A DNA stretch of 64,000 nt from Micromonospora trifolii (GTDB lineage Bacteria; Actinomycetota; Actinomycetes; Mycobacteriales; Micromonosporaceae). Shown here in pieces: positions 1 through 7,617 of this stretch. The notes under the pieces were generated by a model, which worked only from the letters and a program-made list of their open reading frames with translations, was not told where the DNA came from and made no database searches. The translations under genes were made by a program, and so were the position numbers. The DNA lies in NCBI RefSeq assembly GCF_022229005.1, contig NZ_JAKKFD010000034.1, positions 124,001-188,000 on the forward strand. The letters run 5' to 3'. Within the stretch, counting starts at the first letter, position 1. Every line of letters starts with the position of its first letter.

Positions 1-1443
1 CGGGTCTCCGGCAGCGACCTGCGGGAGTGGCCTTCGCTGGCCGGCCTGCGGGCGCTCGGCGGCACCATCCACCTCAGCCACGAGGTGACCAACCTCGACG
101 GCGTCGACACCGTCGTCTACTCCTCGGCCATTCCCCAGGACCACCTGGAGCTGGTCGAGGCGCGTCGGCGCGGCCTGCGGGTGCTGCACCGCTCGGAGGC
201 GCTCGCCGCGGCGATGACCGGCCGTCGGGCGGTGGCCGTCGCCGGCACACACGGCAAGACCACCACCACCTCGATGGTGACGATGGTGCTCCAGCAGGCC
301 GGTGTGGACCCGTCCTTCGTGATCGGCGGGGAGATCTCCGAGGTCGGCTCGGGTGCCCACCACGGCACCGGCGAGCACTTCGTGGTCGAGGCGGACGAGA
401 GCGACCGCTCGTTCCTCATCTACCGCCCGTACGTCTCGATCATCACGAACGTCGAGGCGGACCACCTGAACACCTACGGCGACTACGCGACGCTGGAGGC
501 GGCGTTCGTGGAGTTCGCCCGCCTCACCGACCCGGACGGGTTCATCATCACCTGCGCCGATGATCCGGGCGGTCGGCGGTTGGCCGAGAGCCTGCGCTCC
601 GCGGGACGACGGGTGTTCACCTACGGCGAGGCCGCCGACGCCGACCTGCGGTTGACCGAGATGGTCTCCTCCGCACGGGGGGTGCGCTACCTGGCCGCGA
701 TCGACGGCCGGTCGCTGGGCGAGTTCCGGCTGCCGGTGCCGGGACGGCACATGGGGCTGAACAGCGCCGCCGCGGTGCTGGCCGCGTACCTGCTGGAACT
801 GCCGCTGGAGGCGGCGGAGGCCGCGCTGGCGGTCTTTCCCGGGGTGCGACGGCGCTTCGAGCGCAAGGGTGTCGCGGACGGCGTGCTGGTCTACGACGAG
901 TACGCCTACCACCCGACCTCGATGACCCTCGCCAACCAGACGTTGCGCGAGGTCGCCGGGGACGGTCGGCTGATCGTCGTCTTCCAGCCGTACCGGCTGT
1001 ACCGCACCCGCGACAACCAGGCCGAGATCGCCGAGGCGCTGGCCATCGCCGACGAGGTGGTGCTCCTGGAGGTCTTCGGGCCCGGTGAGTTGCGTCAGCC
1101 CGGCGAGGGCTCGGCGGCGCTGATCGCGGCGGTGGATCTGCCCGCCGACCGCAAGGTCTTCGTGGAGTCGTGGGAGCAGGCCCCGGTCGAGGTGGCCCGT
1201 CGCGCCCGCGCGGGGGACGTGGTGGTGACCATGGGCGCCCCGCCCATCTCGCTGATGGGCGACGAGCTGCTGGCCGCCCTTGGTGAGCGTGCGGCCGGCT
1301 CGGCACCGGGCGCGACCGTCGACCCGGTGGCCACCACACCGGCGATCGGTGACCCGGTGCCGGGTGGCGCCACCTCCGGTGGCGACGGCGCTGCTCTCGG
1401 TGGCACCGCCGTGCCCGGCGGCTCGGCGCCCACGGCCGGATGA
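1..1443 (+). CDS. murC: UDP-N-acetylmuramate--amino acid ligase MurC (5' end outside window)
   Basis: Cytoplasmic Mur ligase that adds the first amino acid of the peptidoglycan stem to UDP-MurNAc, using ATP. The frame is open from base 1, so the N-terminal Rossmann part is lost off the edge; 480 codons remain. The ATP loop GTHGKTTTT is at about 244-270 and the central-domain VEADESDRSF follows. Several usually invariant motifs are altered: YDEYAYHPTSM at 892-924 (family form close to DDYAHHPTE), QPYRLYRT at 985-1008 (usually QPHRYTRT) and MGAPPISLMG at 1231-1260 (usually MGAGD). A Gly/Ala/Thr-rich tail of about 60 residues ends the protein. The stop overlaps the ftsQ start (ATGA), so the two are probably cotranscribed. 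Identity as MurC is firm from context and ATP loop; substrate preference is open. Confidence 0.93.
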   Translation, partial: RVSGSDLREWPSLAGLRALGGTIHLSHEVTNLDGVDTVVYSSAIPQDHLELVEARRRGLRVLHRSEALAAAMTGRRAVAVAGTHGKTTTTSMVTMVLQQAGVDPSFVIGGEISEVGSGAHHGTGEHFVVEADESDRSFLIYRPYVSIITNVEADHLNTYGDYATLEAAFVEFARLTDPDGFIITCADDPGGRRLAESLRSAGRRVFTYGEAADADLRLTEMVSSARGVRYLAAIDGRSLGEFRLPVPGRHMGLNSAAAVLAAYLLELPLEAAEAALAVFPGVRRRFERKGVADGVLVYDEYAYHPTSMTLANQTLREVAGDGRLIVVFQPYRLYRTRDNQAEIAEALAIADEVVLLEVFGPGELRQPGEGSAALIAAVDLPADRKVFVESWEQAPVEVARRARAGDVVVTMGAPPISLMGDELLAALGERAAGSAPGATVDPVATTPAIGDPVPGGATSGGDGAALGGTAVPGGSAPTAG

Positions 1444-2258
1444 GTCCCGGCCCGGCCCGAGGGCGGACCAGCGCCGCCGACGGTGGCGCCCCTCGCCGCG
1501 GTCCGGCCCGGCGGTGGCAGCTCGTCCGGGCGGGCCGCGACGCGGTACCGCCCTCGACCCGCCGGTTCATGGCCCGTGCCCGGCAGCGTCGCATGCGTGC
1601 GGCGCTGCCGTGGGCGGTGGCCGCCGGGGTGCTCGCCCTGGCCGGGCTGATCGCGTGGACGGTGCTCGGCACCGGGCTGTTCGGTGTGCGCGAGGTCCGC
1701 GTGGAGGGTGCCGACCTGGTCACTCCGGTGCAGGTGCACGACGCGGTCGGGGTGCCGGACGGTGTGCCGCTGGCCCGGGTGGACCTGGCCGCCGCCGCCC
1801 GTCGGGTCGGCGCGCTGCCGGCGGTGGAGCGGGCCACGGTCTCCCGGGACTGGCCCGGCGCGCTGGTGGTGCGGGTGACCGAGCGGAGCGCGGTGGCGGT
1901 GGTGCCGCAGGGCGAGGCGTTCGCCCTGATCGACCGGAGCGGAGTGGCGTTCCGGACGGTGGAGCGACGCCCCGCCGACCTGCCACAGGTGACTGTGGCC
2001 CGGCCGGCCGCCGACGACCCGGGCACCCGGGCCGCGCTGGAGGTGCTCGTCGCGCTGACGCCGCAGCTGCGCGCGGAGTTGGTGGACGTGAACGTGGCGG
2101 GGCTGGCCCGGATCAGCCTGCGGCTACGGGGGGACCGGACGGTGGTCTGGGGCGACGCGACCCGGGGTACGGACAAGGCTCGGGTGGCCACCGCGCTGCT
2201 CGACGAGGACACCGACCGGATCGACGTGAGCGCGCCGGATGTGGTGACCTTTCGTTGA
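1440..2258 (+). CDS. ftsQ: Cell division protein FtsQ
   Basis: Bitopic divisome protein linking early and late division proteins. The 272-residue product has a basic, disordered cytoplasmic N-terminus (about 1-55), one membrane span near residues 57-80 (LPWAVAAGVLALAGLIAW), then a POTRA domain starting FGVREVRVEGADLVTP and a beta domain. The ATG overlaps the murC stop by four bases. Order murC-ftsQ-ftsZ is the conserved actinobacterial division cluster. Length is normal for the family. Confidence 0.93.
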   Translation: MSPGPARGRTSAADGGAPRRGPARRWQLVRAGRDAVPPSTRRFMARARQRRMRAALPWAVAAGVLALAGLIAWTVLGTGLFGVREVRVEGADLVTPVQVHDAVGVPDGVPLARVDLAAAARRVGALPAVERATVSRDWPGALVVRVTERSAVAVVPQGEAFALIDRSGVAFRTVERRPADLPQVTVARPAADDPGTRAALEVLVALTPQLRAELVDVNVAGLARISLRLRGDRTVVWGDATRGTDKARVATALLDEDTDRIDVSAPDVVTFR

Positions 2259-2368
2259 CCAGTGAGCGTGCGCGGACGTGACCCGTGGCGCTCCGCGCGG
2301 CGACACGCCGCCCGGGTCCTTGGCTCATCGCGCGGTGGCGCTTACGTTGCCTCGAAGAGCTTCAGTGG

Positions 2369-2405
2369 TTGACATAACTGTAAGCCTCTAGTAGAGGGTT
2401 AGGGT
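2369..2405 (+). promoter_or_regulatory. Putative ftsZ promoter with 13-base palindrome
   Basis: In the 245-base gap before ftsZ there is a consensus -35 TTGACA at 2369-2374. Seventeen bases on is TAGAGG (2392-2397), a weak -10 match. A perfect 13-base inverted repeat, CCTCTA-G-TAGAGG, covers 2385-2397 and overlaps the -10 position, so a bound protein could block the promoter. The transcription start is not known. Confidence 0.5.
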
Positions 2406-2503
2406 TCACCCCTGATCCTCGTTGGTGACAGCTGTCGTCGGCCGCTGGTCTGGCCACGCCGTAACCGGTCGGCCGAAGCCAATCTCGAAGGAAAGGACCG
2501 GAG

Positions 2504-3619
2504 ATGACACCTCCGCACAACTACCTGGCGGTCATCAAGGTCGTCGGCATCGGGGGTGGCGGCGTCAACGCCGTCAACCGGATGATCGAGGTTGGGCTCA
2601 AGGGCGTCGAGTTCATCGCGATCAACACCGATGCGCAGGCGCTGCTGATGAGCGACGCCGACGTCAAGCTCGACGTCGGCCGGGAACTGACCCGTGGCCT
2701 GGGGGCCGGGGCCAACCCGGACGTCGGGAAGAACGCCGCCGAGGACCACCGCGACGAGATCGAAGAGGTGCTCAAGGGCGCCGACATGGTCTTCGTGACC
2801 TGCGGCGAGGGCGGCGGCACCGGCACCGGCGGCGCGCCGGTGGTGGCCAACATCGCCCGCAAGCTCGGTGCGCTGACCATCGGTGTGGTGACCCGGCCGT
2901 TCTCCTTCGAGGGCAAGCGCCGCCAGGTGCAGGCCGAGACGGGGATAGACGAGCTCCGCAACCAGTGCGACACGCTCATCGTCATCCCGAACGACCGGCT
3001 GCTGGCCCTGGGCGACCGCAACATCAGCATGATGGACGCGTTCCGCACTGCCGACCAGGTGCTGCTCTCGGGTGTGCAGGGCATCACCGACCTGATCACC
3101 ACCCCGGGTCTGATCAACCTGGACTTCGCCGACGTCAAGAGCGTGATGAGCGGCGCCGGCAGCGCGTTGATGGGCATCGGCAGCGCCCGCGGCGAGAACC
3201 GCGCGGTCGAGGCTGCCGAGGCGGCCATCTCCAGCCCGCTGCTGGAGCAGAGCATGGACGGCGCGCGGGGCGTGCTGCTCTCCATCGCCGGCGGCTCCGA
3301 CCTGGGCCTGTTCGAGATCAACGATGCCGCCCAGCTGGTCACCGACGCGGCCCACCCGGACGCCAACATCATCTTCGGCGCGGTCATCGACGACGCGCTC
3401 GGTGACGAGGTGCGGGTGACGGTCATTGCTGCGGGCTTCGACGGCGGCACGCCCGCGTACAAGGCGGCCGAGCCGACCCGCAAGACCAACACCAACCAGC
3501 CGGCACCGCAGAGCACTCCGACGCCGGCGCCGGCCACCAACCCGGCTCCGGCCCAGTCGCCGCGTCGCGTGCTCTTCGACGATGTGGACGTTCCCGACTT
3601 CCTCAAGAACGGGTCCTGA
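2504..3619 (+). CDS. ftsZ: Cell division protein FtsZ
   Basis: Tubulin-like GTPase that forms the Z ring at sporulation septa and vegetative cross-walls. The 371-residue product has the N-terminal GTP-binding GIGGGGVNAVNRM, the tubulin signature GGGTGTGGAPV near residue 104, the T7-loop region NLDFADVKSVM and a proline-rich linker. It ends with the conserved tail DVDVPDFLKNGS, which in other bacteria binds SepF and FtsA-type partners. The ATG is preceded by AAAGGACCGGAG. The long gap upstream with its own promoter-like sequence suggests ftsZ can be expressed apart from ftsQ. Confidence 0.98.
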   Translation: MTPPHNYLAVIKVVGIGGGGVNAVNRMIEVGLKGVEFIAINTDAQALLMSDADVKLDVGRELTRGLGAGANPDVGKNAAEDHRDEIEEVLKGADMVFVTCGEGGGTGTGGAPVVANIARKLGALTIGVVTRPFSFEGKRRQVQAETGIDELRNQCDTLIVIPNDRLLALGDRNISMMDAFRTADQVLLSGVQGITDLITTPGLINLDFADVKSVMSGAGSALMGIGSARGENRAVEAAEAAISSPLLEQSMDGARGVLLSIAGGSDLGLFEINDAAQLVTDAAHPDANIIFGAVIDDALGDEVRVTVIAAGFDGGTPAYKAAEPTRKTNTNQPAPQSTPTPAPATNPAPAQSPRRVLFDDVDVPDFLKNGS

Positions 3620-3628
3620 GCACCGCCG

Positions 3629-4372
3629 ATGACCGACAGCTCAGCCACTGTACGACCAGATCGGCAGGCCGAACTCGCGGCCGGTCTGGCCCAGGTTCGG
3701 TCCCGGGTCGATGACGCCTGCGCGCAGGCCGGCCGGGACCGCGCCGAGGTCACGATGATCGCGGTGACGAAGACCTACCCGGCCAGCGACGTGTTGGCGC
3801 TGGCCGGGCTCGGGGTGACCGACATGGGGGAGAACCGCGACCAGGAGGCGGCCGGTAAGGCCGCCGAGGTGGCTGCCGCCGGGGTGAGTCCCCGCTGGCA
3901 CTTCATCGGCCAGTTGCAGCGCAACAAGGCCCGCTCGGTGGTTCGCTACGCCGACGTGGTGCACTCCGTCGACAGTGTCCGGCTGGCCCGGGCGTTGGCC
4001 ACCGCGACCGTCGACCGGCAGGAGCCGCTCGACGCTTTGGTTCAGGTGAGCATCGACGGCGACGCGGCCCGGGGCGGAGCCCTGCCCGGCTCGGCGGATC
4101 CGGCAGCCGGTCTGGAGCCGGTGGCCGAGGCGGTGGCCGACGCGACGGGGATGCGTCTGGTCGGCCTCATGGCTGTCGCTCCACTGGGGTGGGAGCCGGA
4201 GCGTGCCTTCGCCCGGCTCGCGGAGGTTGCCGACGCGTTTCGGGCTGTCCATCCGGGAGCCACCGCGTTGTCCGCCGGTATGAGCGGAGATTTCGAAATC
4301 GCGATCCGTTACGGCGCGACACATGTCCGCGTCGGTAGCGCGTTGCTCGGAATGCGTCCCACGCTGCGGTAG
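3629..4372 (+). CDS. YggS/PLPBP family pyridoxal phosphate homeostasis protein
   Basis: PLP-binding protein of the fold-type III alanine-racemase-like family, thought to buffer free PLP in the cytoplasm. The 247-residue protein has the PLP lysine K48 in VTMIAVTKTYP, the WHFIGQLQRNK motif and a C-terminal GMSGDFEIAIRYGATHVRVGSAL phosphate-binding loop. It starts 9 bases after the ftsZ stop. In Streptomyces pgeF (yfiH) lies between ftsZ and this gene; here there is no room for it. Confidence 0.93.
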   Translation: MTDSSATVRPDRQAELAAGLAQVRSRVDDACAQAGRDRAEVTMIAVTKTYPASDVLALAGLGVTDMGENRDQEAAGKAAEVAAAGVSPRWHFIGQLQRNKARSVVRYADVVHSVDSVRLARALATATVDRQEPLDALVQVSIDGDAARGGALPGSADPAAGLEPVAEAVADATGMRLVGLMAVAPLGWEPERAFARLAEVADAFRAVHPGATALSAGMSGDFEIAIRYGATHVRVGSALLGMRPTLR

Positions 4373-4563
4373 CCTGACCGCGAGACAAGCAAATTACATC
4401 AGTGTTGTTTCAGGGGCGGGCGTCTCCTAGTCGGGGGTCGTGGCGCGCGACGCGAATCGCGCGCTGGGGGATTGCCGTTCCGGTCCGATGGGCATGGTTG
4501 TCCACTCGCGACGGGCGACATGGCACGGGGGCGCGTGCCGCACGGCGGACGGAAGGGCGCGGG

Positions 4564-5256
4564 ATGGGTGCACTGCGCAAGGCGGGGGTCTGGCTCGGTC
4601 TGGTCGAAGAAGACGACGAGCGGGCCTACGACGACGGTGGCTATGACAAGGGTGGCTACCGCGACTCGCGTTACCGGCAGAGCCGGTACGCCGAGGAGTT
4701 CGCCGACGACGACGAGGACGACGCCGAGGAGCCACCGGCTCCCCGGCCGCGCGACACTGGGCGGGGTCGACTCTCCGAGCGGTCGAGCGGGCGGTTGAGC
4801 GAGTCCGAGCGCGGTGACGGTGAGCGGCCGGAGCGGGTCGAGCGGTCCAGCGTCCGGTCGATCACGCGGTCGTCGGCGGGTGAGACCTCCGGTGCGTTGA
4901 CCTACCACACTCGGGACAACCTGGCCCTCGCGCCGCAGGTCACGTCGCGTGAGCGGGCCCTGCCCGAGGAGGAGCAGCGTTACCAGATCACCACGCTGCA
5001 CCCCACCACCTACCGGGAGGCGCGCACCATCGGTGAGCACTTCCGCGACGGCGTCCCGGTGATCATCAATCTCACCGAGATGGATGAGGCCGATGCCCGC
5101 CGTCTGGTGGACTTCGCCGCCGGACTGGCGTTCGGCCTGCGCGGTACGATCGAGCGCGTGACCAATCGGGTGTTCCTGCTCTCACCGGCTAACGTCCAGG
5201 TCACCGCAGAGGACAAAGCCAAGATCGCTGAGGGCGGCTTTTTCAGTCTGAGTTGA
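4564..5256 (+). CDS. sepF: Cell division protein SepF
   Basis: Membrane-associated partner of FtsZ that tethers and bundles the Z ring. The ATG at 4564 gives 230 residues starting MGALRKAGVWLGLVEED, the usual amphipathic membrane-binding helix; the frame is open further upstream but that part does not look like SepF. A charged, Tyr/Asp/Arg-rich linker (about 20-130) precedes the conserved core from YQITTLHPTTYREARTIGEHF to GGFFSLS. The gap of about 190 bases before it holds no gene and probably carries a promoter. Confidence 0.95.
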   Translation: MGALRKAGVWLGLVEEDDERAYDDGGYDKGGYRDSRYRQSRYAEEFADDDEDDAEEPPAPRPRDTGRGRLSERSSGRLSESERGDGERPERVERSSVRSITRSSAGETSGALTYHTRDNLALAPQVTSRERALPEEEQRYQITTLHPTTYREARTIGEHFRDGVPVIINLTEMDEADARRLVDFAAGLAFGLRGTIERVTNRVFLLSPANVQVTAEDKAKIAEGGFFSLS

Positions 5257-5286
5257 CCCCGCCCGACCCGAGGGACGTCGCTGACC

Positions 5287-5592
5287 GTGTTGTCGATCTT
5301 ACTGCAAGTGTTGTACCTGATCCTTTATGTCTTCCTGCTCCTTCTTCTGTCCCGGTTCGTGTTGAGCGCCGTCCTTCAGTACGGTCGACGCTGGCAACCG
5401 GGGCGTGGAGCATCGGCAGGATTGGAATCCGTGTGGAGCGTCACTGATCCCCCTCTCAACGCGTTGAGGCGTGTGATCCCTCCGCTGCGAATTGGTACCG
5501 TGAGCATCGACCTGGCCTCCCTTGTGCTCCTGGTTATCCTGTTCGTGCTGATGGAGTTCGTGTTAGGGCCGTCGATCAGGGCATCTGCCTGA
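5287..5592 (+). CDS. YggT family membrane protein
   Basis: Small integral membrane protein (101 residues) of the YggT family, conserved beside sepF and divIVA; its molecular role is not established. Two hydrophobic segments flank a short central region: residues 2-29 (LSILLQVLYLILYVFLLLLL) and about 70-95. The GTG start lies about 30 bases after sepF and the stop overlaps an ATG that could begin an extended DivIVA. It has two TTA leucine codons, at 5299-5301 and 5563-5565, and is AT-richer than its neighbours, which is odd in this genome. Confidence 0.88.
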   Translation: MLSILLQVLYLILYVFLLLLLSRFVLSAVLQYGRRWQPGRGASAGLESVWSVTDPPLNALRRVIPPLRIGTVSIDLASLVLLVILFVLMEFVLGPSIRASA

Positions 5593-5636
5593 TGACCGAC
5601 GCGCTTTCGCGGCCGCAACTGACCCGAGGAGTTTCG

Positions 5637-6449
5637 ATGCCGCTGACCCCGGCCGACGTCCACAACGTCGCCTTCAAAAAGCCGCCGATCGGCAAACGGG
5701 GGTATGACGAGGAGGAGGTCGACGCCTTCCTTGACGAGGTCGAGCGCGAGCTCGCCCGTCTCATCGAGGAGAACAACGAGCTGCGCGCCCAGGTGGAGCG
5801 CGGCGGCCGTGGCGGTGCCCCCGCCGGCCCCGGCGGCGACGCCCGACTGGCGGCGGAGCTCAACGATGTCAAGGCCCAACTGGACCGGGTGCAGCGCGAC
5901 AAGTCGGCGGCCGAGCAGGCTGCCCGCGCGATGCAGGCCGAGCTGGAGCAGGTCCGCTCGACCGGCGGTCCGGCCGGCGGCGTCACCGGTGACGGTGAGC
6001 AGCAGGCCCTGCGCGTGCTGATGATGGCCCAGCGCACCGCCGACGACCACGTGTCCGACGCTCGCCGCGAGGCCGACCAGCTGCTGTCCGAGGCTCGCAG
6101 CAAGGCCGAGGAGGTGACCCGGGAGGCGCGCGCCAAGGCTGACGCCCTTGAGCGGGACGCCCGCCAGCGGCACCAGGAGGCCATGGGCGGCCTGGACGCC
6201 AAGCGCACGGCGCTGCAGAAGCACATCGAGGAGCTCAAGCAGTTCGAGCGCGAGTACCGCACCCGGCTCAAGGCCTACCTGGAGAGCCAGCTGCGTGACC
6301 TCGACGGTCGTGGCCAGGGCCTCGAGGCCGAGATGACCCGCTCCGAAGCCGGCCGGGTCGCTGGCGGCAACGGGCTGGCCGCAGCGGGTCTCGCTGGTTC
6401 GTACGGCGGCGGCGGCGGGCGCTCCGGCGCCCTCGAAGCCGGACGCTGA
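5637..6449 (+). CDS. divIVA: DivIVA/Wag31 polar growth protein
   Basis: Coiled-coil scaffold that marks poles and curved membrane and directs tip growth in actinobacteria. The ATG at 5637 gives 270 residues starting MPLTPADVHNVAFKKPPIGK, the standard N-terminus; GAGGAG lies just upstream. An ATG at 5592 overlapping the yggT stop would add 15 residues and is less likely. After the N-terminal lipid-binding domain (to about 60) come a Gly/Pro linker and a long Ala/Glu/Arg-rich coiled coil from about 75 to 235, then a Gly-rich tail. Confidence 0.95.
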   Translation: MPLTPADVHNVAFKKPPIGKRGYDEEEVDAFLDEVERELARLIEENNELRAQVERGGRGGAPAGPGGDARLAAELNDVKAQLDRVQRDKSAAEQAARAMQAELEQVRSTGGPAGGVTGDGEQQALRVLMMAQRTADDHVSDARREADQLLSEARSKAEEVTREARAKADALERDARQRHQEAMGGLDAKRTALQKHIEELKQFEREYRTRLKAYLESQLRDLDGRGQGLEAEMTRSEAGRVAGGNGLAAAGLAGSYGGGGGRSGALEAGR

Positions 6450-6529
6450 GCACCGGCCGGCGATCGCTGTCCGCCAATGGTGACGGTCGCCGGCCCGGCC
6501 TGGACGGTTCGACGCGGCGGGGGTGAGCC

Positions 6530-7279
6530 GTGATAGTCGCAAGTCTTGTGCTCATCCTCGTCGCGGTGGTGCTACTGGTGCTCGGCCTGGCCGGTGGTTC
6601 CAGCTTCTTGTTGGTCATCTCCATCGCGGCCAGTCTGCTGGCCGCCGTGGCGTTGGTGGTGGGCGCCCGCCAGGCAGCCGCCAACCGCGCCATGGCGGAT
6701 CCCGGCCGGACCGACCGGCGGCACGCCGACACGCCCCGCACGGCCAGCCAGGCCACACCGGGTGTCGCGTACGGGCCACCGCTGGTCGAGCCGGAAGTGC
6801 CGGTCCAGCACGTGCCCACGACGTTTGGTACCGGCGGCACCGGGTGGCGGCAACCACCCGCGCCGCCGGTCGACCACACGCCGCCGGTCGATGAGCCGTC
6901 GCCGGTCGACCCGCCGCACGTCGATGACGCGTCGCCGTTCGTGGGTACGGCGGACGACGTCCCCTCGCGGGCCCGGCCGGTCAGCCCGGCGTCGCCGTTC
7001 GCGGCATCGAGCGACGATGTGTTCGACCCCGCGGTCGCGGCGGTCGACGAGCCGGCCGCCCAGCAGATCACTGCCGCCGAGGCGGCCCGGGTGGCCCGTC
7101 TGCTGGACGCCGTCGAGGTCGTCGATGGCCGCCCCCGTTACCACCTCGACGGCTGCCCCCACCTGATCGGCTGGCAGCCCGAGACGGTGCCGGTCGCCGA
7201 GGCCGTGGAACTCGGCTTCACTCCGTGCGCGCACTGTGCGCCAGCGACCGCTCTCCTCGCCGACGCCCGGCCGATCTGA
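6530..7279 (+). CDS. Membrane protein with C-terminal Cys/His zinc-type motif
   Basis: Function unknown; 249 residues. Two membrane spans lie at about 2-20 and 24-45. A long Pro/Asp/Val-rich linker (about 50-180, with several PPVD/SPVD units) leads to a compact C-terminal region: RYHLDGCPHLIGWQ followed 22 residues later by GFTPCAHCAPA. The C-P-H and C-A-H-C pattern resembles small Ada-type metal-binding motifs, so zinc binding is likely. By hydropathy the motif could lie on either side of the membrane. It sits between divIVA and a DUF167 gene. Confidence 0.75.
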   Translation: MIVASLVLILVAVVLLVLGLAGGSSFLLVISIAASLLAAVALVVGARQAAANRAMADPGRTDRRHADTPRTASQATPGVAYGPPLVEPEVPVQHVPTTFGTGGTGWRQPPAPPVDHTPPVDEPSPVDPPHVDDASPFVGTADDVPSRARPVSPASPFAASSDDVFDPAVAAVDEPAAQQITAAEAARVARLLDAVEVVDGRPRYHLDGCPHLIGWQPETVPVAEAVELGFTPCAHCAPATALLADARPI

Positions 7280-7289
7280 AGCGGCGCCG

Positions 7290-7595
7290 GTGCCCGCTCA
7301 GGACACGCTCACAGTGGCGGTACGGGTGAAGCCCGGCGCCTCCCGGGACCGGGTGGGTGGCCGCTTCGACGGCCCGCACGGGCCCGCCCTCGTGATCGCG
7401 GTCCACGACCCGGCCGTCGACGGTCGGGCCACCGAGGCCGCCCGCCGGGCGTTGGCTGGCGCGTTGGGCGTCCGACCGGCCACCGTGTCCCTGCGAGCCG
7501 GCGCGGCCAGCCGGGACAAGCTCTTCCTCGTCGATCGGCCCGGCCCGGGGTTGCCCGAGGTGCTGCGCCGCCTGCGCGACGGATCCGCCGAGTGA
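7290..7595 (+). CDS. DUF167 (YggU) family protein
   Basis: Small cytoplasmic protein of unknown function, 101 residues. The DUF167 signature VAVRVKPGASRDRVGG lies near residue 10 and the typical VHDPAVDGRATEAARRALA and GAASRDKLFLVD follow. The GTG at 7290, eleven bases after the preceding stop, gives the usual length; the frame is open earlier but would overlap the upstream gene. YggU-type genes often sit near yggS and yggT, as here. Confidence 0.85.
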   Translation: MPAQDTLTVAVRVKPGASRDRVGGRFDGPHGPALVIAVHDPAVDGRATEAARRALAGALGVRPATVSLRAGAASRDKLFLVDRPGPGLPEVLRRLRDGSAE

Positions 7596-7617
7596 GGACA
7601 GCCCAGGCAAGGCAGCC

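Noticed and set aside
617..2212. Long minus-strand frame across murC and ftsQ
   Set aside because: Arg/Pro/Ser-rich shadow; both plus-strand genes are certain.
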